Source of the DNA: Thermoanaerobaculia bacterium
GTDB taxonomy: Bacteria > Acidobacteriota > Thermoanaerobaculia > Gp7-AA8
Reading direction: 5' to 3'
Length of the DNA stretch: 64,000 nucleotides
NCBI GenBank assembly: GCA_017883205.1
Contig: JADGNZ010000011.1
Coordinates: 62,001 to 126,000, forward strand
Below the pieces are notes generated by a model. The model was not told where the DNA came from, did not search any database, and saw only the letters and a list, made by a program, of their open reading frames with translations. Of this stretch, positions 27,343-35,835 are shown one piece after another (the first letter of the stretch is position 1; every line of letters starts with the position of its first letter). The translations under genes were made by a program, and so were the position numbers.

Positions 27343-27630
27343 ATGAACCTCACCATCACCCGGACCGCCGCCGAGCACTTGCATCGCGACCTCGACGGCC
27401 GCTTTCTCCGCATCGCCTTCACCACCGGCTGCGGCGGCAGCGGCTACCGGCTCGCGTATGCCGACGGCCCAATCGACGGAGACCAGATCGTCGACGTCAA
27501 CGGCATCCAAGTCGCCCTCGACGACATGTCCGCCTCCCGCCTCGACGGCGCCATCATCGGATTCAACGCCGACGACGACGGCTACCTGCTGGACCACCCG
27601 GACGCCATCAGCGCGGTATGGTGCGGGTGA
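27343..27630 (+). CDS. HesB/IscA-like (A-type carrier) protein, atypical cysteines
   Basis: 95 residues beginning MNLTITRTAAEHLHRDL. The strand pattern, TTGCGGSGYRLAY and the following DxxVxVNGI-VALDD fit the HesB/IscA fold used to carry iron-sulfur clusters. The first cluster Cys is present (TGCGG), but the canonical C-terminal Cys-Gly-Cys is replaced by a single Cys in AVWCG, two residues from the end. A carrier with altered cluster binding or a degenerate paralog is therefore likely. It follows the helical protein by 12 bp. Confidence 0.7.
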   Translation: MNLTITRTAAEHLHRDLDGRFLRIAFTTGCGGSGYRLAYADGPIDGDQIVDVNGIQVALDDMSASRLDGAIIGFNADDDGYLLDHPDAISAVWCG

Positions 27631-27633
27631 CAA

Positions 27634-27678
27634 GTAGCGCCGTCGGCTCGACGGCTGTACCGCCGCCGGCTCGGCGGC
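27634..27678. repeat. Solo arm of the 22010 repeat family plus adjacent hairpin
   Basis: GTAGCGCCGTCGGCTCGACG and the following bases match the left arm at 22010-22034. A second hairpin with CCGCCGCCGGCTCGGCGGC comes next. It lies between convergent genes, so it may terminate both transcripts. Confidence 0.75.
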
Positions 27679-27682
27679 GACT

Positions 27683-28708
27683 TTACCGCCGTTGAAGCTC
27701 CGCCCACTCCATCGCGTGATACGTGATGATCAGATCCGCACCCGCGCGTTTGATTGACGTCAGAATCTCATTCATCACGCGCGGTCCGTCGATCCAGCCC
27801 CGTTCCGCCGCCGCCTTCACCATCGAGTACTCGCCGCTCACGTTGTAGGCCGCCACCGGCAGATCGAAGTTCTCGCGCGCGACGCGGATCACATCGAGAT
27901 ACGACAGCGCCGGCTTGACCATGATCATGTCGGCTCCCTCTTCGATGTCGAGCTCCATCTCGCGGATCGCCTCGCGCACGTTCGCCGGATCCATCTGATA
28001 GGTGCGGCGGTCGCCAAACTGCGGCGCTGACTCGGCGGCCTCGCGGAACGGACCGTAGAAGCCGGACGCGTACTTCGCCGAGTAGGCCATGATCCCGACG
28101 TCGGTGAGGCTGGCGTCATCCAGCGCGCTGCGGATCGCGCCCACGCGCCGGTCCATCATGTCCGAGGGGGCGACGAAATCGGCGCCGGCCGCCGCGAAGG
28201 AAACCGCCTGCTTCGCCAGCAGCGGCAGCGTCTGATCGTTGTCGACATCCTTCACTCCGTTGTGATCGACGATGACGCCGCAGTGTCCGTGGTCGGTGTA
28301 CTCGCAGAGACAGACGTCGGCCATCACCATCATCTGCGGAACGGCGCGCTTGATCGCCTCGATCGCCGATTGCACCGGGCCGGCCGGATCCCACGATGCC
28401 GATCCGATCCCGTCCTTGTACTCGGGCAGACCGAAGAGCAGCAGCGCGCGGATGCCGAGGTCGTGGGCGCGAAGGGCTTCGTCAACGGCCTCGTGAGCGC
28501 GAAGCTGCCACACCCCGGGCATCGATCCGATCTCGATCTTCGGCCTGCTATTCGGCACGACGAACAGCGGATAGATCAGATCCTCGGCACGCACGATCGT
28601 CTCGCGGACCAGCGCCCGGATGGAATCGGTGCGTCGCAGCCGGCGGGGCCGCCGCGTCGTCTGCGTAGTCGTGGTCTCAACCGGCAACGTCATCGTTTTC
28701 GTCGTCAT
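27683..28708 (-). CDS. hemB: Delta-aminolevulinic acid dehydratase (porphobilinogen synthase)
   Basis: 341 residues from the ATG at 28708, which is preceded by GGAGAGA. It joins two 5-aminolevulinate molecules to porphobilinogen in tetrapyrrole synthesis. The zinc or metal segment is [15 protein letters not shown] with three cysteines, so a zinc-dependent enzyme is expected. The Schiff-base lysines lie in [22 protein letters not shown] and [10 protein letters not shown], and [13 protein letters not shown] is also intact. It overlaps the upstream zinc-finger gene by 32 bp, so the two are co-transcribed. Confidence 0.95.
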   Translation of the reverse strand: MTTKTMTLPVETTTTQTTRRPRRLRRTDSIRALVRETIVRAEDLIYPLFVVPNSRPKIEIGSMPGVWQLRAHEAVDEALRAHDLGIRALLLFGLPEYKDGIGSASWDPAGPVQSAIEAIKRAVPQMMVMADVCLCEYTDHGHCGVIVDHNGVKDVDNDQTLPLLAKQAVSFAAAGADFVAPSDMMDRRVGAIRSALDDASLTDVGIMAYSAKYASGFYGPFREAAESAPQFGDRRTYQMDPANVREAIREMELDIEEGADMIMVKPALSYLDVIRVARENFDLPVAAYNVSGEYSMVKAAAERGWIDGPRVMNEILTSIKRAGADLIITYHAMEWAELQRR

Positions 28709-28883
28709 CACTCTCTCCGTAGAAAAAGGCACGTGCACACTCGGGGGAACAGAATCGCCGACCCGTGGCGCGGTAAGCGCAGTCGGTGCAGAAGTACTTC
28801 CCGCAGACCACGCAGCGTTCCAGCCGCGTACTCTCCTCGGGATCGCTGCAGCGGATGCATCGCCGCTCGTCAACGTCGGACAT
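28677..28883 (-). CDS. Small zinc-finger protein overlapping hemB
   Basis: 68 residues with seven or eight cysteines: [16 protein letters not shown] and [11 protein letters not shown], two likely zinc sites of treble-clef/B-box appearance. The C-terminus is acidic ([13 protein letters not shown]). The last 32 bp overlap the start of hemB in another frame. It reads as a genuine small gene because the Cys pairs are regularly spaced. Function unknown; a role linked to HemB metal supply would be speculation. Confidence 0.75.
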   Translation of the reverse strand: MSDVDERRCIRCSDPEESTRLERCVVCGKYFCTDCAYRATGRRFCSPECARAFFYGESDDDENDDVAG

Positions 28884-28952
28884 TCAGCCGCTCCGGCGCG
28901 AAATTTTTCACCGCGCGCCGGGTTGAGTATATCCTCCGGCAGCCCTCCCGAT

Positions 28953-29029
28953 GGCGGTGTAGCTCAGATGGTCAGAGCGGGCGTCTCATAAGCGCTAGGT
29001 CCCCAGTTCGACTCTGGGCACCGCCACCA
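28953..29029 (+). tRNA. tRNA with CAU anticodon (elongator Met, possibly Ile2)
   Basis: A full cloverleaf. The acceptor stem GGCGGTG pairs with CACCGCC, the D-arm is GCTCAGATGGTCAGAGC, the anticodon loop is CTCATAA with CAT at 28987-28989, the T-loop is TTCGACT, and CCA is encoded at 29027-29029. CAT can be elongator tRNA-Met or the tRNA-Ile whose C34 is changed to lysidine by TilS. The general pattern favours Met. It lies directly upstream of an accessory block (29.4-33.5 kb). Confidence 0.93.
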
Positions 29030-29410
29030 AGCGAACTTCGGTCACGCCGACCTGCCCGGACGCCGACGAAGCCTGACGGCCACTGCGACGAGGAAGAGAC
29101 ACTCGTCGGACTGGACTGCCGCGGCTCCCGTCGCCGGTCATGGGCTCGCTGACCGCAACCGCCCGAGGCCTTGAGCGCACGGTCGCCGGGTTACCTCGGG
29201 GGATGCAGCTCGTGACATCCGCCTTCGAACTTCGAGACGATTTCAAACTAGGCAACTGTTCACTCAAACCCCAGGGGGCGAACCGTGATGAGTCCGGCTC
29301 TCTCCCTTCGCAAGACAAAGGCGATGGACAAATGCGCCGTGCCCATGAGGATCGAGTGCGTACTACCGTGCGGCGGCGGCGCCACTTCTCCGGTCAGGTA
29401 TCATTCCCGC
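29030..29410. other. Gap between tRNA and methyltransferase
   Basis: About 380 bp. No convincing gene, no integrase and no repeat of the tRNA 3' end were found here or after the accessory genes. The upstream extension of the methyltransferase frame in this gap lacks family similarity. Confidence 0.4.
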
Positions 29411-30247
29411 GTGACGCGCACTCGCTCGACTCCAATTCCGTTCCTCAAGTGGCCCGGCGGCAAACGTTGGCTAACCGAGTACATCCTGACGATTCTGCGA
29501 GGTAAAGAAATCAAGCGCTACTTCGAGCCTTTTCTCGGCGGGGCCGCACTCTATTTTGCACTTAGACCGAAGCGAGCGCTCCTTTCCGATATCAACGTCG
29601 ATCTTATTAACACTTACACGCAGGTGCGCGACTCCCACAAACGCGTGATATCCATCCTAAAACGTATTCCGGTCACGGCGGAAACGTACTACACATTACG
29701 CGATGCCAGGAGTCGCTCGCTCGTTACCCGTGCAGCACACTTCTTGTTCCTAAATCGAACCTCCTTCGCCGGCATCTATCGCCTGAACCGGAGCGGAGCC
29801 TTTAACGTTCCTTACGGCGGAGGAGACCGCAAGCCGAACATTCTCTGGGACAAGAACATACTCGGCGCTGCATCCACAGCTCTTCAGGGCACAACCCTCG
29901 CCGCCTGCGACTTCGAATCGGCTATGCTGCGTGCAAAGAAGGGCGACGTGGTTTATTGCGATCCTACATACACAGTAGCTCATGACAACAACGGATTCGT
30001 TCGATACAATGAGCGCAACTTTACCTGGTCAGACCAAGAGCGTCTCGCTTTGGCTGCTGTGAGAGCAGCATGTGCTGGAGCACTGGTGCTTGTCAGTAAC
30101 GCACACCATCGAGACATCGCAGAACTCCATCGCGGAGCCAAACTCCATATCGTCACGCGCAAGAGCTGTCTCGCTCCGGCTCCTACTTATCGCCGTTCGG
30201 TACGCGAGTATCTTTTCGTGTACCCACCGTCGCCGACGGCTCGATAA
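29411..30247 (+). CDS. D12-class (Dam-type) DNA adenine N6-methyltransferase
   Basis: 278 residues from GTG 29411, which places FLKWPGGKRWLTEYI at the N-terminus as in Dam, DpnM and phage Dam proteins. The SAM-binding motif is FEPFLGGAALYFAL, followed by LSDIN and the family segment FLFLNRTSFAGIYRLNRSG; the catalytic motif is YCDPTY, where DPPY is usual. It would methylate adenine in a short site that cannot be read from sequence (GATC is common for the class). No restriction endonuclease adjoins it. Its 3' end overlaps the convergent Ham1-kinase gene by 65 bp. Base composition looks lower in GC than the flanks. Confidence 0.85.
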   Translation: MTRTRSTPIPFLKWPGGKRWLTEYILTILRGKEIKRYFEPFLGGAALYFALRPKRALLSDINVDLINTYTQVRDSHKRVISILKRIPVTAETYYTLRDARSRSLVTRAAHFLFLNRTSFAGIYRLNRSGAFNVPYGGGDRKPNILWDKNILGAASTALQGTTLAACDFESAMLRAKKGDVVYCDPTYTVAHDNNGFVRYNERNFTWSDQERLALAAVRAACAGALVLVSNAHHRDIAELHRGAKLHIVTRKSCLAPAPTYRRSVREYLFVYPPSPTAR

Positions 30248-31814
30248 CGCGGTCCATGTAGCGGAGATACGCACGACCAGCGCTTAGAATGTCATATCTG
30301 ACTCGCATACCGACCGTTTCCAATCGCGCCACGAGACCCGGGATCCGCTTCAGAACCTTGTTCGCATTATTATATCGAATCGGATGGCCTGCCGCGCTAG
30401 TGGCGGCTTCGATCTCATAGCAGTCCAATGGCCGACCGGCAATGTCAAGTACCCTCAGCGTGTGGTAAGCCTGACTTCGATCACGACCAAGGCGTGGCTG
30501 AACATCCCATGAAACGCCGGCCACTTTTGTATCGCGAACTATGACGGCATCGACTTGGGACCAGTATTGCTCAAGCGACCCTTCGTTCTCAATTCTGATG
30601 TCGGCGAACTCGTCTGCGACCCGCAGGAGCCCAAACATCCCCTGCTCGGCATCGAGCTTTCGAAACGCCTGCAAACTGTTAATTCCGTCGAGCCGGCCTC
30701 GCGCCAGATGGCGTTCAAAGCGAGTCCTCTCCGTCGAGTCGATTAGCACAGTCCGAGCGTCGGGAATCACTTGCTTCAGAAGATCAAGTTCTTCGACCGT
30801 ACGGAACCCGCCGATCACCACGTTACGTTCGGCCTCCGACTCCAGAAGTTCCAGAACCTTACGCGCTACAACATCTGCCCCATTTGCCTTGAGAAAAATG
30901 TCAGCGACCTGGAACGGCGTCAGACTCGGCTCGACTACACCGTCCGCCATCATTCTAAGGACAGCACTGGCCTCCAGGAATCGGTACCTGTGCCTCTCAG
31001 CCGCGCGTTCTCCGAATGTGGTCTTCCCCGCACACGTGTTTCCTAGTACCACAATTACGTCCCTGTCACGTTGCCAAAGCGATGTTTGCCCACTGCCGGC
31101 CACCCTTGCCCGACGTGAATACGCAGTCGGCGAAAGGTTTAGCATCAGAGCGTATTCCTCGAGCCGCTCTACCAACGCAAGCAGTGCGCGGATCCTGAAA
31201 TCATGCTTCCACGACTCCTCAAACGACATCTCGCCGAGTCGTTTGACGGCGCCCTCAGGCACAAACCACCCGTTGAATGTGTGTGGCGTCAGCCAGGGGT
31301 ACTGAATAGATGGGGAGAACGTCGGTCGCGTACTAGCGACCACACCTTGGGTCTCACCGTGAAAGAACACTGCGCGACGAAGAGCAGGAATGTGCAGCGC
31401 GATGTCCGATTTCACTGTGGCTCGGCGCTCACGGCCATGTCGCAATAACTCTTGATCCAACACATCGAAGCTCGTTCCCGCGAACCACTCCTTTACAGAG
31501 AGGCCCGGGAAGTCATCGGTGCCACTCAAGGCTTCGATTCTCAAGGAGGTGTCTTCGACAAAAAAAATCGACGCCCGTCCAACGCGGGCTTGGATCTCCT
31601 CCAAGGCTCGACCGAGCAGCCGCTCCTTGCCCAGAGAGTAGTCTTCGGCGTATGGCTCGGTGTTCGATTTGAAATGCTGGAGCACAAGCCCGACACGCTC
31701 GAAGACGGCTCGCGCCTGAAGGTACTTGTCGACGTTCGAGGTGTGAAATAGCACATCGATCGTGCGTTCGCCGAGCAAGAAGACTTCGCGGAGGTATGGG
31801 CGACCGTCAGTCAT
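30183..31814 (-). CDS. Ham1/RdgB-like NTP pyrophosphatase fused to P-loop kinase and C-terminal DNA-binding-like domain
   Basis: 543 residues. Residues about 18-225 fit the Ham1/ITPase family: SNVDK (26-30), FVEDTSLRIEAL (85-96, matching the family's DDSGLxVDAL), FPGLSV, GWFVPEG and a C-terminal HDFRIRALLAL. Residues about 252-410 form a nucleotide-kinase-like P-loop domain with GNTCAGKTT (258-266) and ERTRFERHLARGR, a possible lid. The last 120 residues (YHTLRVLDIAGRPLDCYEIEAAT...) look like a winged helix. Ham1 enzymes remove non-canonical purine NTPs, and the fused kinase suggests work on an unusual nucleotide. It is the last gene of a coupled operon with the two genes upstream. The combination is unfamiliar to me. 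Confidence 0.8.
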   Translation of the reverse strand: MTDGRPYLREVFLLGERTIDVLFHTSNVDKYLQARAVFERVGLVLQHFKSNTEPYAEDYSLGKERLLGRALEEIQARVGRASIFFVEDTSLRIEALSGTDDFPGLSVKEWFAGTSFDVLDQELLRHGRERRATVKSDIALHIPALRRAVFFHGETQGVVASTRPTFSPSIQYPWLTPHTFNGWFVPEGAVKRLGEMSFEESWKHDFRIRALLALVERLEEYALMLNLSPTAYSRRARVAGSGQTSLWQRDRDVIVVLGNTCAGKTTFGERAAERHRYRFLEASAVLRMMADGVVEPSLTPFQVADIFLKANGADVVARKVLELLESEAERNVVIGGFRTVEELDLLKQVIPDARTVLIDSTERTRFERHLARGRLDGINSLQAFRKLDAEQGMFGLLRVADEFADIRIENEGSLEQYWSQVDAVIVRDTKVAGVSWDVQPRLGRDRSQAYHTLRVLDIAGRPLDCYEIEAATSAAGHPIRYNNANKVLKRIPGLVARLETVGMRVRYDILSAGRAYLRYMDRVIEPSATVGTRKDTRVPNGDK

Positions 31815-32769
31815 CTAAAACCTCGAAGCCCGAGTTTCGCCCCGAGAAGGTGCCTAGCGCAGGGCTACCATTCTGCGCCGCTAAGGACGTTGCAAGATCA
31901 CGCTCCGCATCCGTACGCGTGACCACGTACAGCAGAGGACCCATGCTACTCATTCCTGCCGCAAGCGAGTTCGCTTGCAGTGAGCGGAGAAGTTCACGAA
32001 CACGAGCGCTTTGCCCCTCAAGCTCCTTACGCTTAAACCCTACGGTGTGAAGGTCAACTAGCGATCGAGTTAGCAGAGGAAGATCACATGTGGCAACGGC
32101 AGCCGCGACGCCATGGTACAGCAGTCCAATCGTGGCCAGAGCGTCGCGTTTCAGAATGGGTGCGTGAAGTCTGAAAAACTCGATTTCGTCCGAACCCGAG
32201 TAGTTTCGTCCGAGCGGAACGATTAGGGTAAATTTCCACTCCAGAGGAATGGGGTGTCTCGCTATCACCGGCGGCGGTGTATGTCCGTCAGAGGCGGACG
32301 AAGGAAGAAAAGGGGGCGAGCCGACTCCTTCTGCATGTCCGCCGTCGGTCAGGAAACCACCGTCGAAGAACGTGTTGACGCCAATTCCTGACGCGCCTCC
32401 CCGGCCGCTGATTCTCTGCAACTCCACACGTCGTGCGCTGCGCGCCTTGATCCGGTAAAGGCCGGTGGCTACAGCGAGAAGTAGCGCCGTCTTTGAGCCA
32501 AGGCCGCTGTGCTGGGGTGGCATCTTCTCGACCGTGATCTGGACATCGTCCGCCAACGGCCGCATACGTTCGCAGAGACTCCGCAACTGAGTGACAGTCA
32601 CGCTCTCTATCCCTTCCGGAAGAAGTAGACCATGGCCGTTCCCATGCCGAAAATCGACAATGGTCTGAGGCGCTTCGATAGCGAAGCCAGCACCACCGAA
32701 GCGCCGTGACGTGGCGCCCGCGAGATCCGCGAGTGCCACGTGGATGCGTGGGAAGGAGATGATCTTCAT
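31807..32769 (-). CDS. GHMP-kinase fold protein of the beta-RFAP synthase type
   Basis: 320 residues beginning MKIISFPRIHVALADLAG, the N-terminal pattern of beta-ribofuranosylaminobenzene 5'-phosphate synthases. The GHMP ATP-loop equivalent is PQHSGLGSKTALLLA (85-99), and SGRGGASGIGVNTFFDGG followed by DGGH (121-145) is the signature of that family. Beta-RFAP synthase couples PRPP with p-hydroxy- or p-aminobenzoate in methanopterin synthesis. No other methanopterin gene is seen here, so the enzyme probably makes a different C-glycoside-like or phosphoribosyl product (inference). It overlaps the upstream gene by 4 bp and the downstream gene by 8 bp. Confidence 0.8.
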   Translation of the reverse strand: MKIISFPRIHVALADLAGATSRRFGGAGFAIEAPQTIVDFRHGNGHGLLLPEGIESVTVTQLRSLCERMRPLADDVQITVEKMPPQHSGLGSKTALLLAVATGLYRIKARSARRVELQRISGRGGASGIGVNTFFDGGFLTDGGHAEGVGSPPFLPSSASDGHTPPPVIARHPIPLEWKFTLIVPLGRNYSGSDEIEFFRLHAPILKRDALATIGLLYHGVAAAVATCDLPLLTRSLVDLHTVGFKRKELEGQSARVRELLRSLQANSLAAGMSSMGPLLYVVTRTDAERDLATSLAAQNGSPALGTFSGRNSGFEVLDD

Positions 32770-33524
32770 TCACCCGCACGCAGGGCCGTCACACTGAGTG
32801 TTTCGTCGGACCAAATCGCGTCGAACTGGCCGACGATCCGGTCGAATAGGATTCCGCCGCGTCGAAAAAGAATCGTCGGAGAGTTTCGACTGGGCTGTTT
32901 CAAGAGGTAAGGGCCGAAGAACACTTCGTCATCAATGCGGAAGATGTTCATGGTTGGTAGGCATCGATACAATCGAACCTCGAAGGGGTGACGTCCCGAA
33001 GAATTCATGATAGGAGTCACAGCTCGCACAAAATCAAGAACTTCCTGTGTGATTGTGCCAACGGTCTGCCTCTCCTCGACGTCACGTTGCGACGCGTAGG
33101 GCGCGGCGTGCGGAAAGTGAGGATCGAGCAGGAGTATTCGGACATGAGCCTTCTCTCGCCATCTCGCAAAGTGATCGAAGTAATCTTCGCGAAATGCGCG
33201 AAGGCCGAAGCCCATAACGTCGATGTGTTCGCGCGCGTCCGTTAGGCGGCTGTCGTACTCCTCACGAATCCGCACCGATCGTGCGGCGAAGATATTGGAC
33301 AGGCCAAACTCGCTCAGAATACGCAGGCGAGCACTGACGTCTCTCGACAGAAAGATGTATAGGAACACCGTCCAGCCCGTGATCCCGGCCGCGACAAGGG
33401 AAGTTCCGACGCTAATCCACGTCGTGCTCTCGAGCCGAATTAGGAAGACTCCGACGCAAAACACGATCGCGTGCGTGAGCAGGTAAACCCAGTGCGTTGG
33501 ATCAATGCGAAAACGATGTTTCAT
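32766..33524 (-). CDS. Membrane-anchored PLD-superfamily-like protein
   Basis: 252 residues. Two adjacent membrane helices (WVYLLTHAIVFCVGVFLIRL and WISVGTSLVAAGITGWTVFL) are followed by a cytoplasmic domain: HIDVMGFGLRAFREDYFDHF, VRILLLDPHFPHA and ... NIFRIDDEVFFGPYLL. That strand order resembles phospholipase-D-fold domains of the DUF5919-like group, but the catalytic HxK motif is absent, so it may sense or bind rather than cleave. It is the first gene of the three-gene operon, with ATGA overlap into the GHMP gene. Confidence 0.7.
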   Translation of the reverse strand: MKHRFRIDPTHWVYLLTHAIVFCVGVFLIRLESTTWISVGTSLVAAGITGWTVFLYIFLSRDVSARLRILSEFGLSNIFAARSVRIREEYDSRLTDAREHIDVMGFGLRAFREDYFDHFARWREKAHVRILLLDPHFPHAAPYASQRDVEERQTVGTITQEVLDFVRAVTPIMNSSGRHPFEVRLYRCLPTMNIFRIDDEVFFGPYLLKQPSRNSPTILFRRGGILFDRIVGQFDAIWSDETLSVTALRAGE

Positions 33525-33787
33525 CGGGTGGCTCGCAGGTGCAGCGCGCCGAGATCCGTGTGAAGCGAATCCGGCGTGACCATCATTTCAATCTACCTTC
33601 CGCATAGGAGTACTTTACACCTCGACGGACGTGCCGTGCGTTTCGCGCCTCCACTTCTGTCACCACCAGTTCGCAAATCCGCTTGCACGCCGGAGAGTGG
33701 CGGCAGGCTCCATGGATGCGTACCGGACGCACAACTATCCCTTCCAGATCACGTGATTGGTGTTGGGCACGATTCGCCCGCGGCGAT

Positions 33788-35029
33788 TCAATGCCGCGCC
33801 GCCCTCCGCCGCTGCCCTGCGATCAAGTCGTCGTGCGCTTGAAACACCGCGCTTGGAAATGCGTTCGCGTTCGCTGGGAAGATTTCGATGTATTGAGCGC
33901 GCAGCGAGTTGGTTTGGCCGAGGGGGAAGATGCCGGTTTCCAGCATGCTGAGGAACGTCGCGTCGGTGCATGGAGTGGGGTTCGTGACGGGCTCGGAGCA
34001 TCCTGCGCCCTGTCCGGTCGATCCGAAATAGTTGTTGGTCTGGAAGGCCGCGAAGGTGCCGAGGGTCTGGGCGGCCTGGGTCACGGTGCTCGATGCTGTC
34101 TCACCGGGCATCAGGAAGTTGAACTGAACGACCAGCCGCGCGGGAAGCTTGTGGCTTGCCTGCGCGAGAAGCGCTTGATTCTGGTCGGGGGGCGTGCCTT
34201 TGATGACTGATCCATCCTCTCCGATCGGGGGGAACGCGTTCTGCGGGATGATGGCCACGCTGAACGACTTGTCGGGAAAACTCTTCACGAACGAGTTGGT
34301 GATTTGATCCCAGGCCTGGAGCAAGCGCGAAGGGCGGAAGCCGGCCTGCTGCCACGTCGCGACGGCATCGCTCACACACGCCAGCCCCGTGCTCTGCGGA
34401 GTCTCAGCGGGCAACCGAAACTCGTCGGTGGTCCGATTGACGCCTGTCAGGCGAAGAAGTGTAACCGCGCTGTACGTTCCATCGGCCTTCAGATGCGCGG
34501 CGACGGCCGCCAACAGCAGATCCCATCGGTTCAGAAACGCCGCATCCCAAGGCGCGGCGATCGTCTCCGTATCGCACACGCCGGTCGCGCCGCTGTGCGG
34601 AGAGATGGTGAAGGTCAGCGGGCTCGCCCCGGCACCCGAGGGCGCGGCCTGAAACAGCCACGACGGAGTATCGGTACCGGCAGTGATCGTCAGGTCGATC
34701 TTCTTCCCCGCGGCGACGGCGCGATGCGTCCATTGATCGAGCGTCGTCCATTGGTATTGCCCCATCGCCGGCTCGATCGAGCTCCAACTGATGACGAGCA
34801 CGATGCCATCCACTCCGGGCACGCCGAGCGATGCGGTGACGTTGTTGGCGTAGCCTTTGGAGATCTGCGAGACATCGCTGCTGTAGACGTAGATCCCCCG
34901 AAGGTCAGCAGCGTGGATCCGCGGAGCAACGAGCGCGCACGCCACGAACGTCGATGCGATGATTGCGCGCCGCGCAACGAGACCTCTTCCGCCCGACGGC
35001 GAAGCAACGCTGTTCCCTGCAAACCACAC
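33788..35029 (-). CDS. Secreted protein with glycoside-hydrolase-like TIM-barrel features
   Basis: 413 residues. An N-terminal signal region (RRAIIASTFVACALVAPRIHAAD) is followed by LRGIYVYSSDVSQISKGYANN and VDGIVLVISWSSIEPAMGQYQWTTLDQW. The phrase 'W-SxIEPAxGxYxW' is typical of beta-galactosidase or other (beta/alpha)8 glycosidases of families 5/42 at the second strand. Catalytic glutamates cannot be assigned with confidence. Alternative starts lie within the first 20 codons. Substrate unknown. No carbohydrate operon surrounds it. Confidence 0.65.
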   Translation of the reverse strand: MWFAGNSVASPSGGRGLVARRAIIASTFVACALVAPRIHAADLRGIYVYSSDVSQISKGYANNVTASLGVPGVDGIVLVISWSSIEPAMGQYQWTTLDQWTHRAVAAGKKIDLTITAGTDTPSWLFQAAPSGAGASPLTFTISPHSGATGVCDTETIAAPWDAAFLNRWDLLLAAVAAHLKADGTYSAVTLLRLTGVNRTTDEFRLPAETPQSTGLACVSDAVATWQQAGFRPSRLLQAWDQITNSFVKSFPDKSFSVAIIPQNAFPPIGEDGSVIKGTPPDQNQALLAQASHKLPARLVVQFNFLMPGETASSTVTQAAQTLGTFAAFQTNNYFGSTGQGAGCSEPVTNPTPCTDATFLSMLETGIFPLGQTNSLRAQYIEIFPANANAFPSAVFQAHDDLIAGQRRRAARH

Positions 35030-35235
35030 TGCTCCTCCTCACCGGGCGCGGGAAACATCGCGCAGGGACGGCGGGATTGTCAAGAGGCGACGACCAGGCG
35101 CGTGCGCTCGGCGGCGAGGACGCCGCCGGGCCAGCCGCCGGGACGGCGGCGTTCCATCCGCTCCGAGCGAATCTCCCCTGTTCATCCCTCCGCATCTCCG
35201 CGTCTCCGCGTGACCGCCTTTGATATCGTTCCAAA

Positions 35236-35835
35236 ATGCGTCAAACGTGCATCTCTGCGATCGTCGTATTGATACTGAGCACTCCCCTCTTCGCCGCCGA
35301 CGAATTCACGTTGTACGAGCTCCTGCCTCCGCAGAGCCACCAGTTCGCGATCACCTACGACGTGACGCAGGCGAAGGAAGGGGCGGAATGGTTTTTTAAT
35401 CCGATTCGTGTGGGCTCGATCGCCACCAAAGAGCGCGTGATCGCGCGGGCTTCCGGCGAGGATCTGAAGTTCGAGGTTGTCAGCGGCAAGGAGGCGAAGA
35501 CGAGCGGGCTCGTGTCACCGACGACGGCTGACGATGCGCAGTTCATTCGCGTTCATCTGCCGGGGCCGGTGCCGAAGGGTGGGCAGACGCGGATTCGCAT
35601 CATCAAGACGTATACCGACGCGAAGTCGTACGACGTGAAAGACGGCCTGCTCGTGTTCGAGCGGCCCCTTGGCATCAAGCGCAATGTCGTGCTGCTGCCG
35701 AAGGGATGGGAGCTGGTCGGCTGCGGGTCGCCGGGTATCGTTTCCACCGATGCCGATGGCCGCGTTCGCGTCAGTTTCCTCAACGATCGCGATGATCAGT
35801 TGCCTGTGAAGCTCGTCGCGAGGAGCCTGCCATGA
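35236..35835 (+). CDS. Secreted hypothetical protein
   Basis: 199 residues with signal peptide MRQTCISAIVVLILSTPLFA-ADE. The mature chain is beta-rich, with the features HQFAITYDVTQ, PKGGQTRIRIIKTYTDAKSYDVKDG and NVVLLPKGWELVGCGSPGIVS. The gene downstream encodes a protein with the same layout (HQFRISHDFTVT, RIRVQETYTDPVGY, NYVTLPPGWMLTSVNTPAVIS), so the two are tandem paralogs. The stop overlaps the next start (ATGA), implying coupled translation. No known family recognised. Confidence 0.75.
   Translation: MRQTCISAIVVLILSTPLFAADEFTLYELLPPQSHQFAITYDVTQAKEGAEWFFNPIRVGSIATKERVIARASGEDLKFEVVSGKEAKTSGLVSPTTADDAQFIRVHLPGPVPKGGQTRIRIIKTYTDAKSYDVKDGLLVFERPLGIKRNVVLLPKGWELVGCGSPGIVSTDADGRVRVSFLNDRDDQLPVKLVARSLP

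Noticed and set aside
28995-29318. Minus-strand frame of 107 codons ending in the tRNA
   Set aside because: It runs through the tRNA gene and ends with PRVELGT, a familiar false product of tRNA antisense.
29411-31814. Restriction-modification system (methylase plus neighbour)
   Set aside because: The convergent neighbour is a Ham1-kinase fusion with no nuclease motif; no endonuclease gene adjoins the methylase.
28953-33524. Integrative element at the tRNA 3' end
   Set aside because: No integrase and no downstream copy of the tRNA 3' end; only the position and base composition suggest transfer.
34304-35272. 322-codon plus-strand frame opposite the secreted glycosidase-like gene
   Set aside because: Arg-rich composition, no motif, antisense to a gene with signal peptide and barrel features.
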